64,000 nucleotides of DNA from Pseudomonadota bacterium (GTDB taxonomy: Bacteria; Pseudomonadota; Alphaproteobacteria; Rhizobiales; Pleomorphomonadaceae): assembly GCA_023436885.1 (NCBI GenBank), contig JAEZHI010000004.1, positions 62,001 through 126,000 on the forward strand. Direction: 5' to 3'. Positions 1 to 8,991 of this stretch are shown in pieces. Below the pieces are notes generated by a model. It was not told the origin of the DNA, searched no databases, and saw only the letters and a list, made by a program, of their open reading frames with translations. A program made the translations under genes and the position numbers. The stretch's first letter is position 1. The number at the start of each line of letters is the position of its first letter.

Positions 1-832
1 AGAGAAACTCGATGGTGCCGGCGCCGGAGTAATTGAGCTCGGCCATGGCGTTGGCAACGATATTGCCGATCTTGGCGCGCTCGTCGTCATTGAGGGCCGG
101 CGAACGGGCCTCTTCCATGACTTTCTGATGCCGACGCTGGAGCGAGCAGTCGCGCTCGCCGAGATGCACGGCGTTGCCCTGACCATCGCCCAGCACCTGC
201 AGTTCGATGTGGCGCGGCTTCAGGAGATACTTCTCGATATAGACGGCGTCGTCACCGAAGGCATTCTTGGCCTCGGTCTTGGCGGCCGACATGGCCGACG
301 GCAGTTCCGCCTCGGTCATGGCAACGCGCATGCCGCGGCCACCGCCACCGGCCGATGCCTTGACCAGAACCGGATAACCGATCTCGGCGGCGATCCTGAG
401 AGCATCCTCTTCGGACTCGACGGCGCCATCCGAACCGGGCACCACAGGAATACCGAGGCGCTTGGCGGTTGCCTTGGCCTCGATCTTGTCGCCCATGATG
501 CGGATATGATCGGCCGACGGACCGATGAAGGCGATGTTGTGAGCCGCGAGAATGTCGGCAAAGCGCGCATTCTCACTCAGGAAGCCATAGCCCGGATGCA
601 CCGCCTCGGCGCCGGTGATCTCACAGGCGGCGACGATGTTCGGGATGTTGAGATAGCTTTCACGCACCGGCGCCGGGCCGATGCAGACGCTCTCGTCAGC
701 GAGGCGGACATGCATGGCATTGGCGTCCGCCGTCGAGTGAACGGCAACCGTGCCGATGCCGAGCTCCTTGCAGGCGCGCAGCACCCGAAGGGCGATTTCG
801 CCACGATTGGCGATGAGGATCTTTTCAAACAT
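1..832 (-). CDS. accC: Biotin carboxylase of acetyl-CoA carboxylase (3' part cut off by window edge)
   Basis: ATP-dependent carboxylation of the biotin carried by BCCP, the first half-reaction of acetyl-CoA carboxylase in fatty-acid synthesis, in the cytoplasm. About 277 N-terminal codons are visible of a family length near 450. The protein opens MFEKILIANRGEIALRV, the classic biotin-carboxylase N-domain. It continues through HPGYGFLSEN, the ATP-grasp glycine-rich loop KASAGGGGRGMR, and HIELQVLGD and ERDCSLQRRHQK of the ATP-grasp domain. The reading frame stays open to base 1. It lies 8 bases after accB on the same strand, so accB and accC are surely co-transcribed. Identity is certain; only the C-terminal end is missing. 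Confidence 0.97.
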   Translation of the reverse strand, partial: MFEKILIANRGEIALRVLRACKELGIGTVAVHSTADANAMHVRLADESVCIGPAPVRESYLNIPNIVAACEITGAEAVHPGYGFLSENARFADILAAHNIAFIGPSADHIRIMGDKIEAKATAKRLGIPVVPGSDGAVESEEDALRIAAEIGYPVLVKASAGGGGRGMRVAMTEAELPSAMSAAKTEAKNAFGDDAVYIEKYLLKPRHIELQVLGDGQGNAVHLGERDCSLQRRHQKVMEEARSPALNDDERAKIGNIVANAMAELNYSGAGTIEFL

Positions 833-840
833 GGGGCCGG

Positions 841-1320
841 TCACTCGATGATCAGCAGCGGTTCGCCGAACTCGACCGGCTGGCCGTTTTCGACGAGGAC
901 TGCGGTGACGCGGCCGGCGCGCGGCGCCGGAATGTGGTTGAGGTGCTTCATGGCCTCGATGATCATCACCGTCTGACCTTCCTTCACCGTATCACCGACC
1001 TCAACGAAGGCACGCGCGCCTGGCTCGGGTGCAGTGTAGGCGGTGCCGACCATCGGGGAGGGCACGGCGCCAGGATTGGCGGCCGGATCGGAAGATTTCG
1101 GGGCTTCTGCAACGGGTACAGCGGTAGGGGCAGGCGCTGCCATCACCGGTGCACCAGCTGGCGTGGCCCAGCCGCCACCCTGTGTGATGGTCACCGGCGC
1201 CGCCGTCCGAGCCACGCGGATCTTCAGCTTTTCCTGCTCCACCTCGATCTCGGTGAGATTGGTCTCGTCGAGGATGTTGGCAAGCTGGCGGATCAGTTCG
1301 TAGTCAAAGGTCTGGGGCAT
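841..1320 (-). CDS. accB: Biotin carboxyl carrier protein of acetyl-CoA carboxylase
   Basis: Carries the covalently bound biotin that shuttles CO2 from AccC to the carboxyltransferase AccAD. It has 159 residues, normal for the family. An N-terminal helical region (residues 1-40) is followed by an Ala/Pro-rich linker (about 40-85) and a C-terminal biotinyl/lipoyl domain (about 86-159). The biotinylated lysine is K125 in EAMKHLN. The usual E. coli motif is EAMKMMN, so the residues after the lysine are variant but within the range of the family. The gene sits between aroQ (27-base gap) and accC (8-base gap) in the common alphaproteobacterial aroQ-accB-accC order. Confidence 0.97.
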   Translation of the reverse strand: MPQTFDYELIRQLANILDETNLTEIEVEQEKLKIRVARTAAPVTITQGGGWATPAGAPVMAAPAPTAVPVAEAPKSSDPAANPGAVPSPMVGTAYTAPEPGARAFVEVGDTVKEGQTVMIIEAMKHLNHIPAPRAGRVTAVLVENGQPVEFGEPLLIIE

Positions 1321-1347
1321 CGGTTCTCACCGGGATTGGGACGTCGG

Positions 1348-1791
1348 TCACCTTTTCAGGAGACCGGCGAGGGCTTCGAGCGCGAGCGTATAGCCGATAG
1401 GGCCAAGGCCGACGATCACTCCGGCCGCCACGGGCGACACGAAGGACCGATGCCTGAAACTCTCGCGGGCATGGACGTTGGAGATGTGGACTTCGATCAG
1501 GGGGACATCTGTGCCCTTGATCGCGTCATGGAGGGCGATCGACGTATGGGTATAGGCACCGGGGTTCATCACCACACCGGCGCCACGCCGTCCAGCCTCC
1601 TGGATCCAGTCGACGAGATCGCCTTCATGATTGGATTGGCGGAACTCGATGGCTGAAAATCCGAGCGCACCGGCCTTTTCTCGGCATTTCGCCTCGATAT
1701 CGGCAAGGGTCAGCGATCCGTAGATGCCCGGTTCTCGCGTTCCGAGAAGATTGAGGTTCGGTCCGTTGAGGATGAACGCTTCAATGGGCAA
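1348..1791 (-). CDS. aroQ: Type II 3-dehydroquinate dehydratase
   Basis: Converts 3-dehydroquinate to 3-dehydroshikimate in the shikimate pathway. It has 147 residues, the size of the type II (dodecameric) family. Visible motifs are NGPNLNLLGTRE at the N-terminus (with the active-site Tyr24 in GIYG), NPGAYTHTS, the catalytic histidine in EVHISN, and the arginine loop HARESFRHRS. It is the first gene of the aroQ-accB-accC unit, as in many rhizobia-related genomes. The link between aromatic synthesis and fatty-acid synthesis is only positional. Confidence 0.97.
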   Translation of the reverse strand: MPIEAFILNGPNLNLLGTREPGIYGSLTLADIEAKCREKAGALGFSAIEFRQSNHEGDLVDWIQEAGRRGAGVVMNPGAYTHTSIALHDAIKGTDVPLIEVHISNVHARESFRHRSFVSPVAAGVIVGLGPIGYTLALEALAGLLKR

Positions 1792-1947
1792 TCGGTCGGT
1801 TCCCTTTCAGGCCGGAGAATGGACGGCCAAAACCTTGGACGGGTAACGGCCGGCTTCCTTATAGGCATATGCGTCGCCGAAAAAAAGAGGCAGCGCCAAT
1901 TCATCCCCGGCTGTGGAGGCCGCGTTAACCTTCGGCCGAATCGACGT

Positions 1948-2712
1948 TCAGCAGGTGCTCTTGCCACATGTACGCATCGCGTCGATTTTCCGATTGAGTT
2001 CGGAAATGCCCACCGCGCCGAACACCAGCTCATCGCCGATGACGTAGGCGGGCGTGCCATTGATGTTCAGCTTGCGGGCGAGGTCGTACGATTGGTTGAT
2101 GGCCTGGGTCACTTCCGGCTTGGCCGAAGTCTCCTTCACCTTGGTCTCATCAAGACCAACCTTCACGGCCGCTGCGAGGGCGCGGTCACCATCGGCCTGA
2201 CCGCGGATGCTCATGAGCTCGAAATGGAAGGCCTCGTAAGCGCGTGGGTTCAGAATGTTGACGGCTGCGGCCACTTTCGCCGCTTCCACCGATCCTTCGC
2301 TCAGGATTGGAAACTCCTTGAGCACGATCTTGACGTCCTTCTCCTTGTCGAGAATGGCGCGCGTGTCGGACAGTGCTTTCTTGCAGAAGCCGCAGTTGTA
2401 ATCGAAGAACTCCACGAGGGTGATCTTGGCGTTGGGGTCGCCGAGCGTCGCCTGATAGGGCGACGAGAAGATCGTTTCCTTGTTCGCCTGAATGGCGTCG
2501 GTCCGGCCCTTCTCCTCGGCGTCCTTGTTCCGCTCATCGAGAGCCTGCAGCGCCTCGGTGATCACCTCGGGATGATCCATCAGATAGGCCTTCACGACCT
2601 CCCCGATCGCCGCCTTCTGATTGGTCGTGAACTCCTCGGCAGACACAGCAGTCGGAAGCAGCGACGCTGTAACGAGCGCGGCCGATACGAGTTTCCGAAG
2701 GTGGGCTAACAT
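1948..2712 (-). CDS. DsbA-family thiol:disulfide oxidoreductase (secreted)
   Basis: Predicted periplasmic thioredoxin-fold protein that makes or isomerises disulfides. It has 254 residues. A signal peptide covers about residues 1-25 (hydrophobic AALVTASLLPTAVSA). A helical N-terminal extension with the sequence YLMDHPEVITEALQAL, typical of the Com1/ScsC-like subgroup, comes before the thioredoxin domain. The active site is CGFC in FFDYNCGFCKKAL, and the cis-proline loop is GTPAYVIG. Two extra cysteines lie at the very C-terminus (CGKSTC). The extension suggests an oligomeric DsbA/Com1 type rather than classical DsbA. It lies 34 bases downstream of the M48 protease gene and is probably co-transcribed with it, which fits an envelope quality-control pair. 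Confidence 0.88.
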   Translation of the reverse strand: MLAHLRKLVSAALVTASLLPTAVSAEEFTTNQKAAIGEVVKAYLMDHPEVITEALQALDERNKDAEEKGRTDAIQANKETIFSSPYQATLGDPNAKITLVEFFDYNCGFCKKALSDTRAILDKEKDVKIVLKEFPILSEGSVEAAKVAAAVNILNPRAYEAFHFELMSIRGQADGDRALAAAVKVGLDETKVKETSAKPEVTQAINQSYDLARKLNINGTPAYVIGDELVFGAVGISELNRKIDAMRTCGKSTC

Positions 2713-2746
2713 GCGACAGCTCCTCGTCCAGCGCAGGACTCGTTGA

Positions 2747-4105
2747 TCATTTCGGTGCTTTGTAGGTGATTATATCGTCGGCTCGCAACCATGCCGGCGA
2801 GCCTGTCTTAAGGCTCTCCTGGGCGCGCATAGCGTATTTCTTTGCCGTATCGATGTCACCGGACGCAAAGCTTCCCTGCGCAGACGCCAGATCGGCCATT
2901 GGTATGTCGTTCTTGCGAGCATAGGCAATGGCGAGTTGGCGATAACCAACCGGCTGATCAGGGTCGTCGCCGATCCCCTTGTTCAGCGCGTTGATCGCTT
3001 CATCGGTCAGCTTCGCGTCGCCGGTACTCACCAGAGCTTGCCCCAGCATCACGCGGATGAGGCCAGCATTGGGAGCCAATGCCACTGCCTTTCGCAAGGG
3101 TTCCAGAGCATCCCGAGGCTTGCCGGTCTCAACGAGGATTTGCCCCTTCAACTCCCAGAAATACGGATTGTTGGGCGCACGCTTGATGAGCGCATCCATT
3201 CGGGCCAAGGCCGACTTCGGATCCGAGAAACGATATGCGACGATGGCGCGCGCGTAGTCCGCAGCAAGACTGGTGTCAGACGGCGGATAGAGTCGAAGCA
3301 CGCTTTGGCTGTTGCGGGTAAAGGCTGCGAATTTTGCCCGGACGAGGTCATGGCGTTCTTTCAGAACAGGATCATCCGGCTTGTCGAAGAACGGAGACTT
3401 GTGGGCTATCTCATCGATCATGGCGATACGGTCAGCAGCCAGGGGATGTGTCTGAACATATGGATCAATGTGCGCCGACATGAACATCTGCTGATTGGCA
3501 AAGCGCTGGAAGGTCTCCAGCATGCCCTTTGCCGATTGCCCCGTCTGCGCGAGATACTTGAGCGCCAGCTGATCGGCGGCAGTTTCGTTTTCGCGGGCAT
3601 ACATCAGGAGACCACGCTGCCCGAGCTGCATGCCGCCGGTGGCCACCGCTCCTGCAGCACTGCCACCACCGCCAGCGACACCTGCCGCCACACCGCCCAG
3701 CAGAGCAATGGCCGTCAGAATCTGCATCCGCCGGATTTCGGATCTGAGTTGAGCCAGATGGTTGGCAGCCAGATGGCCAATTTCGTGTGCCAGAACGCCG
3801 ATCAATTGGTTGGGCGTCGTGGAATCGATGATGGCGCCCGCGTTGACGAAAATGTGCCGGCTGTCGGCGACGAAGGCATTGAAGGTATCGTCGTTGACCA
3901 GTTTGACCTGAACCGTCGCAGAGCCCAGCCCCGCCGCCTTGAGAAGCGGCCTCGTATAGTCGGCGATCAACGCCTCCGCTTCAGCGTCGCGCAACAAGGG
4001 AATGCCGCGACCGCGGTCGACCGCCAGTGCAGGGAGCGACGAGGAGAGGGCGATGGCTGCCGCAGCAACAAGGGCAACCGAAGTACGGCAGAAACGGTTC
4101 ATCAT
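2747..4105 (-). CDS. BepA/YfgC-like M48 metalloprotease with TPR repeats
   Basis: Periplasmic zinc protease and chaperone-like factor for outer-membrane proteins by homology to BepA. The mature protein begins after a signal peptide (about residues 1-27 of the chosen start, ending SSLPALA). The M48 domain has the zinc motif HEIGH (H107, E108, H111) followed by the third-ligand region ENETAADQLAL. A hydrophobic glycine-rich segment lies between them. The C-terminal half has at least two TPR units (around PYFWELKGQILVETGKP and LIRVMLGQALVSTGD). The frame is open further upstream. The tandem ATG at 4105/4102 is preferred because it gives a clean signal peptide, though an ATG at 4138 cannot be excluded. 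The chosen start gives 452 residues. Confidence 0.88.
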   Translation of the reverse strand: MMNRFCRTSVALVAAAAIALSSSLPALAVDRGRGIPLLRDAEAEALIADYTRPLLKAAGLGSATVQVKLVNDDTFNAFVADSRHIFVNAGAIIDSTTPNQLIGVLAHEIGHLAANHLAQLRSEIRRMQILTAIALLGGVAAGVAGGGGSAAGAVATGGMQLGQRGLLMYARENETAADQLALKYLAQTGQSAKGMLETFQRFANQQMFMSAHIDPYVQTHPLAADRIAMIDEIAHKSPFFDKPDDPVLKERHDLVRAKFAAFTRNSQSVLRLYPPSDTSLAADYARAIVAYRFSDPKSALARMDALIKRAPNNPYFWELKGQILVETGKPRDALEPLRKAVALAPNAGLIRVMLGQALVSTGDAKLTDEAINALNKGIGDDPDQPVGYRQLAIAYARKNDIPMADLASAQGSFASGDIDTAKKYAMRAQESLKTGSPAWLRADDIITYKAPK

Positions 4106-4253
4106 GGCGCGATTCACAATCGGCAATCTCGTCAGCATGTCTGGGGCCTGATAAAGGCACAATGCAAGCTTGGCGCAATCGAAAAATCCCTGCAAGCTCG
4201 CTTGCCGGCAGACTGCTGGTTATCTCTGGCAAAAACGTGGAGGATCGTGCGGC

Positions 4254-5402
4254 ATGTTTCTTTCAGAACGGAGCGATGTCGCGCCCTTCCTCGCCATGGA
4301 CGTTCTCTCCGATGCGAACCGTCTTGCCCGCGAGGGGAGGGACATCATTCATATGGAGCTGGGTGAGCCAGGTGCTCCGGTGCCTGCGGCTGTCCGGTTG
4401 GCAGCCGAGGCGGCGCTGGCGAGGGGGCGGGTAGGCTACACTGAGGCGCTCGGTATTCCCGAATTGCGCGCTCGCATAGCCCGTCTCTATGCCGAGCGCT
4501 ACGATGTGGAAGTGCCGGCTGAGCGGATTGCCGTAACCGGGGGATCATCCGGGGCGTTCAATCTGGCTTTCCTTGCCATGTTCGACGTCGGCGACCGGGT
4601 TGGCCTGCCAACACCCGGTTATCCCGCTTACAGAAACATCCTGGCTGCGCTCGGTCTGGAAGTGGTGGAGATTCCGACGACCGCCGAAGCGCGCTGGCAA
4701 GCCAGTGCCTCGGCTATCGAGGAGGTCCATGCGGAGCGGCCGCTTGCCGGGGTCATTGTCGCCAGTCCCAATAATCCCTCCGGCACCATGATGACCCGCG
4801 AAGGTCTCGGATCCCTGGTCTCGGCCTGCAGAGAGATGAAGATCGCTCTTATTATGGACGAGATCTACCATGGCCTCGTTTACGAAGGCGACGAGGTAAC
4901 GGCGCTGGAGTTCTCCGACGACGTGGTGGTCGTGAACTCGTTCTCCAAGTATTTTTGCATGACCGGCTGGCGCGTCGGCTGGATGGTGCTTCCAGAGCAA
5001 CTTGTGCGCCCCGTCGAGCGCCTCGCGCAAAATCTCTTCATCTCGCCCTCCGAACTTTCGCAGCGGGCGGCTCTCGGTGCGTTCGAGTCCCGAGATGAGC
5101 TGGAAGCGGTGAAATCTGGCTATGCGGCAAGCCGACGCTTGCTCCTGGAACGCATGCCCAAGATCGGCCTCGATCGTTTTCTGCCGGTCGATGGGGCATT
5201 CTATTTTTATGCCGATGTCAGCCGCTACACCAATGATAGCCTCGATTTTTGCCGCCGTATGCTGCATGAGGCGGGTATCGCTGCAACCCCTGGTCTCGAC
5301 TTCGATACTGGCCGGGGTTCATCCTATGTTCGCTTCTCCTTTGCCGGGCGCACGGACGCTGTCGCCGAAGCCTGCGAGCGGCTAGGCCGCTGGTTGCGCT
5401 AG
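4254..5402 (+). CDS. PLP-dependent class I/II aminotransferase
   Basis: Fold-type I aminotransferase of 382 residues. The substrate is probably an aromatic or branched amino acid or aspartate; specificity is not readable. Visible are the substrate-binding region MELGEPGAPVP, TGGSSGAF (phosphate loop), ASPNNPSGTM, DEIYHGLVY (PLP-ring aspartate and tyrosine), and the Schiff-base lysine in NSFSKYFCMTGWRVGW. The C-terminal arginine region is YVRFSFAG. The frame opens 28 codons earlier, but the ATG at 4254 has a GGAGG Shine-Dalgarno at 4239-4243 and gives the normal length. It is divergent from the M48 gene, and its 3' end faces the rne terminator. Confidence 0.92.
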   Translation: MFLSERSDVAPFLAMDVLSDANRLAREGRDIIHMELGEPGAPVPAAVRLAAEAALARGRVGYTEALGIPELRARIARLYAERYDVEVPAERIAVTGGSSGAFNLAFLAMFDVGDRVGLPTPGYPAYRNILAALGLEVVEIPTTAEARWQASASAIEEVHAERPLAGVIVASPNNPSGTMMTREGLGSLVSACREMKIALIMDEIYHGLVYEGDEVTALEFSDDVVVVNSFSKYFCMTGWRVGWMVLPEQLVRPVERLAQNLFISPSELSQRAALGAFESRDELEAVKSGYAASRRLLLERMPKIGLDRFLPVDGAFYFYADVSRYTNDSLDFCRRMLHEAGIAATPGLDFDTGRGSSYVRFSFAGRTDAVAEACERLGRWLR

Positions 5403-5466
5403 ATGCCTCCTGGTGGGCAATAGCCGACGTAAGCCTAGCTTCTTCACGGAGGGCGCTCAAAAAATA

Positions 5467-5493
5467 AGGCCGCCCAGATGTGCTGGACGGCCT
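5467..5493 (-). terminator. Rho-independent terminator of rne
   Basis: Inverted repeat with 11-base arms (one mismatch) and a 5-base loop, AGGCCGCCCAG / CTGGACGGCCT. On the minus strand it is followed by a T-rich tract (5459-5466). It lies 23 bases past the rne stop codon and between the convergent aminotransferase and rne genes. Confidence 0.85.
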
Positions 5494-5515
5494 ATGTCGT
5501 ATTGTGGTGTTCTTC

Positions 5516-8155
5516 TCAGAAGAAGGAACGACGCTGCCACCAGCCCGTCTTTTTGGGCTGGTTGGAGTCTTCGGGTTCCGGTTCCGGTGCCTGAACCGGC
5601 TCGTTAGCCTCAACCGATTTCTCTACCAACTCGGCAACGCTCTCGAGCGGTGCGTGAGCCGGAACGGCTGCTTCAGAAACCTCTTCGGGTTTGTCGTCGG
5701 CTTCTGCTGCCTGCGTCTCCACTGGCTCGTCGTTCAACGCGCTTGGAGCTGTTGATACGGTTGCGGCATCGCCAGAGTCGGCGACGGTATCCTCGGGGGT
5801 TTCAGAAGTGTCATCTCCCTCAGATGACGCCTCCTCCGAAACGGCCTCGCCATTCTGGTCAAAGGCAACGGTCTCCGAACCATTCTCGCCTTCAAGCTGG
5901 TGCCGACGGCGGCCGCCGCGACGCCCGCGCCGACGCGAACGGCGACGCTGCTCACCCTCGTTCTCACCCTCGTTACGCGCTTCTGCGTCGTCTTCGGCTC
6001 CATCGTCGTCGCCTTCGGTAGCTTCGACGCCGGCTTGATCCTCACCCTCGGCGACCATATCCTGGCTGTCACCGTTGGCTGTCTCAGTCCCTTCGACCCG
6101 CCGCCGGCGACGACGGCGGCGCTTGCGACGCCCGTCACTGTCGCCGCGCTCCTCGCGTGAAGATTGAGCCTTTTCGGCTTCGCTCTCTTCTTCCTCTTCT
6201 TCCTCGACCTCTTCGTCGAGTTCCTCGTCATAAGGCTGAACGCTTTCAGGCGTCAGCGTAGGCGCAGGAAGCGGCGGCGCTGGATTGAGGATAATTTCGC
6301 CACGCTCGACGGCAAAGTGCTGGGATCCCAGGTGCTCGTCGGCAGCGATGGTGATTGTCAGACCGAAGCGTGCTTCGAGGTCGGACAGATGCTTGCGCTT
6401 CTGGTTGAGGATGTAGAGAGCCACGGCCGACCGGGTCCGCACCGTCAGGTGGTGCGTAACACCCTTGATCAGCAGGTCTTCCAGCGAGCGCAGCACATGC
6501 AGCGCCACGCTCTCGGTAGAACGGACGATGCCGGCGCCCAGGCAATGCGGGCAAAGCTCGGTCGAACCTTCGAGAACGCCGGTGCGGATGCGCTGGCGGC
6601 TCATCTCCATCAGGCCGAAGTGCGAGATACGGCCCACCTGGATGCGGGCGCGGTCGTTCTTGAGGCAATCCTTGAGCTTGCGCTCCACCGCTTTGTTGTT
6701 CTTGGCCTCTTCCATGTCGATGAAGTCGATCACGATGAGACCGGCAAGGTCGCGAAGACGAAGCTGGCGGGCAACCTCTTCGGCTGCCTCGAGATTAGTA
6801 GCGAGCGCCGTATCTTCGATATTGTGCTCGCGCGTCGACCGACCGGAGTTCACGTCGATAGCAACGAGAGCTTCCGTCTGGTTGATGACGAGATAGCCAC
6901 CGGACTTCAGCGTCACCTGCGGCGAGAACATCGCATCGAGCTGCGGCTCTACACCGAAGCGACCGAAAACCGGGATGGGATCGCGATAGGGCTGAACGTT
7001 CTTGGCATGGCTCGGCATGAGCATGCGCATGAAGTCTTTGGCCTCGCGGTATGATTCTTCACCAGCCACAAGGACTTCGTCGATGTCCTTGTTATAGAGA
7101 TCGCGGATCGAGCGCTTGACCAGGGAGCCTTCCTCGTAGACGAGGCTCGGAGCCGTCGAACGCAACGTCAGCTCGCGGACGTTCTCCCAAAGGCGCAGCA
7201 GATACTCGAAGTCGCGCTTGATCTCGGTCTTGGTGCGCGCCGCACCCGCAGTCCTGAGAATGACGCCCATGCCTTCCGGAACGTCGAGCTCGTGAGCGAT
7301 TTCCTTGAGGCGCTTGCGGTCCTGAACGTTGGTGATCTTGCGGGAAATTCCGCCGCCACGACCGGAGTTGGGCATCAGAACGGAATAACGGCCGGCCAGC
7401 GATAGATAAGTGGTCAGAGCCGCGCCCTTGGTGCCGCGCTCTTCCTTGACGACCTGCACCAGCAGAACCTGCCGACGCTTGATCACTTCCTGGATGCGAT
7501 ACTGACGAGCCCGGCGTGTGCGCCGCTCGGGCACCTCTTCAAGAGCGTCCTCGGCACCGACGCTTTCGACGTGCTCTTCCTCGTCTTCGCCCGACCGTTC
7601 CTCGCCGTCATCGTTGATGGTCTCGACCGTGTGATCGTCCTGGATATCGATCACGCCGCCCATTTCCAGGGCAGGCGCCTCGTCGTCTCCAGATTCGATG
7701 ATCGGCGTGGCTTCGACCACGAAGGCTTCTTCCACCGGATGCGTCTCGGCGTCTTCGACGACCGCTTCACTGATGGTCTCGACCGGCTTCGCCGCAGCCT
7801 TGGCCGCCTGAGCGCGATTTTGCCGTTCGCGATGCATGCGAGCCCGGCGCTCGGCCTCTTCGCGCTCTTCAGCCTCTTCGGCTTCGATCAGAGCCTGCCG
7901 GTCCGCTTGGGGAATCTGGTAGTAGTCGGGATGAATTTCCGAAAATGCCAGAAACCCATGGCGATTGCCGCCATACTCCACGAACGCTGCCTGCAGCGAC
8001 GGTTCGACTCGCGTTACCTTGGCTAGATAGATGTTACCTCTGAGCTGCTTCCTAGTCGCCGACTCGAAATCGAACTCCTCAACGCGGTGTCCACGCACCA
8101 CAACCACCCGGGTCTCCTCCGGGTGGGTGGCATCTATCAGCATCTTGTTGGCCAT
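5516..8155 (-). CDS. rne: Ribonuclease E
   Basis: Endoribonuclease that starts mRNA decay and processes rRNA and sRNA targets; core of the RNA degradosome. It has 879 residues. The N-terminus MANKMLIDATHPEETRVVVV leads into an S1 domain (about 35-125) with an unusually long acidic insertion (about 110-225) in the middle of it. The RNase H-like and DNase I-like catalytic parts contain AIDVNSGRSTREHNIEDTALATN and LIVIDFIDM (the magnesium-binding aspartates). The zinc-link is CPHCLGAG. The C-terminal third (about 620-879) is low complexity: acidic stretches (EEEEEE) alternate with arginine-rich runs such as KRRRRRRRR, the natively unfolded scaffold seen in alphaproteobacteria. The frame is open upstream, but the family start is the ATG at 8155. 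Confidence 0.97.
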   Translation of the reverse strand: MANKMLIDATHPEETRVVVVRGHRVEEFDFESATRKQLRGNIYLAKVTRVEPSLQAAFVEYGGNRHGFLAFSEIHPDYYQIPQADRQALIEAEEAEEREEAERRARMHRERQNRAQAAKAAAKPVETISEAVVEDAETHPVEEAFVVEATPIIESGDDEAPALEMGGVIDIQDDHTVETINDDGEERSGEDEEEHVESVGAEDALEEVPERRTRRARQYRIQEVIKRRQVLLVQVVKEERGTKGAALTTYLSLAGRYSVLMPNSGRGGGISRKITNVQDRKRLKEIAHELDVPEGMGVILRTAGAARTKTEIKRDFEYLLRLWENVRELTLRSTAPSLVYEEGSLVKRSIRDLYNKDIDEVLVAGEESYREAKDFMRMLMPSHAKNVQPYRDPIPVFGRFGVEPQLDAMFSPQVTLKSGGYLVINQTEALVAIDVNSGRSTREHNIEDTALATNLEAAEEVARQLRLRDLAGLIVIDFIDMEEAKNNKAVERKLKDCLKNDRARIQVGRISHFGLMEMSRQRIRTGVLEGSTELCPHCLGAGIVRSTESVALHVLRSLEDLLIKGVTHHLTVRTRSAVALYILNQKRKHLSDLEARFGLTITIAADEHLGSQHFAVERGEIILNPAPPLPAPTLTPESVQPYDEELDEEVEEEEEEESEAEKAQSSREERGDSDGRRKRRRRRRRRVEGTETANGDSQDMVAEGEDQAGVEATEGDDDGAEDDAEARNEGENEGEQRRRSRRRGRRGGRRRHQLEGENGSETVAFDQNGEAVSEEASSEGDDTSETPEDTVADSGDAATVSTAPSALNDEPVETQAAEADDKPEEVSEAAVPAHAPLESVAELVEKSVEANEPVQAPEPEPEDSNQPKKTGWWQRRSFF

Positions 8156-8991
8156 AAAGACTGACTCCCGGCCGCGTGCGATCACGGCACGACTGCGAGA
8201 CCGATGAAAGGCTCCTGGGAGCTCTTCCTGGAATCGCCGCGCGCTGGAAGGATCGGCACCGACCGTCGATAAGGGGGGAGGGAATGGGGAAGTGTGCCGA
8301 ACCAGCGAAGGCCGCAAACTCGGAAAAGGCCGATGCTTGACGCCATCCTGCCCCTTCGAAGATCTGCTGTGGCCCTACGAGTTTCACGTCCGGCACGTTC
8401 TTTCTTTTTTTAACACCGTCGTTCCTGAAAATGACTCGCTCGGCGACAGCCAATACGAGGGAACGGCGACGAATGCCTGTCGGGTGGCTTTATGGGCCAC
8501 GCGCCGAAGCACCAAATCTTTCCGGTTGTTCTACGGGCGTCCTCATATGCTCCCCGTGTCGCGGCGCATGGCCGGTCGGGGCACAACAAGCGAAAGTCCG
8601 GGTTCTGTGCGTAGGCCGGAAAACCACACCGGCGGTCGCATTGACCTCTCGGACCTCCGACTACCAATCTAGTCCGATGCTCATTCAAGCAAACGGCAGA
8701 CCGGCTGGACGCTCTCAAGTACCGAGAGCAAGGATTCGGGCTCCGATCCCTTATTACTTGCGTGAAGTCACATATGCAAGGCGATCAGATAGCTCGCTCA
8801 TCAATTCCTCGCAATGTGAAGCGTCTGGCCGCTTGAATAGGAGACGCAGGAATGTTTAACCAAATTCAGCCTAGTTACGAGTAAATGAAATGGCCGCTCT
8901 CCGCCAAACAGATGTTTGGTCGGATAGGGGAGTTGCCATCCTGTCCGTCTGTGGCAGTTTGGGCCGATCATGGGATCGTTGGAGCGATCAT
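8156..8991. promoter_or_regulatory. Long divergent non-coding region between rne and the amidase gene
   Basis: About 835 bases without a convincing gene. It must hold the promoters of rne (leftward) and the amidase (rightward). The length would allow a 5' leader of several hundred bases for rne, whose mRNA leader is the target of autoregulation in enterobacteria. Several GC-rich segments around 8480-8640 could fold, but no clear terminator, riboswitch or known motif was recognised. Short open frames here lack coding character. Confidence 0.4.

Noticed and set aside
2936..4366. 476-codon plus-strand frame
   Set aside because: Antisense to the M48 protease gene with HEIGH and TPR motifs; its product has no family character.
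8431..8859. Short frames in the rne/amidase gap
   Set aside because: Both strands open by chance; no start signals, arginine/serine-rich random-like products.
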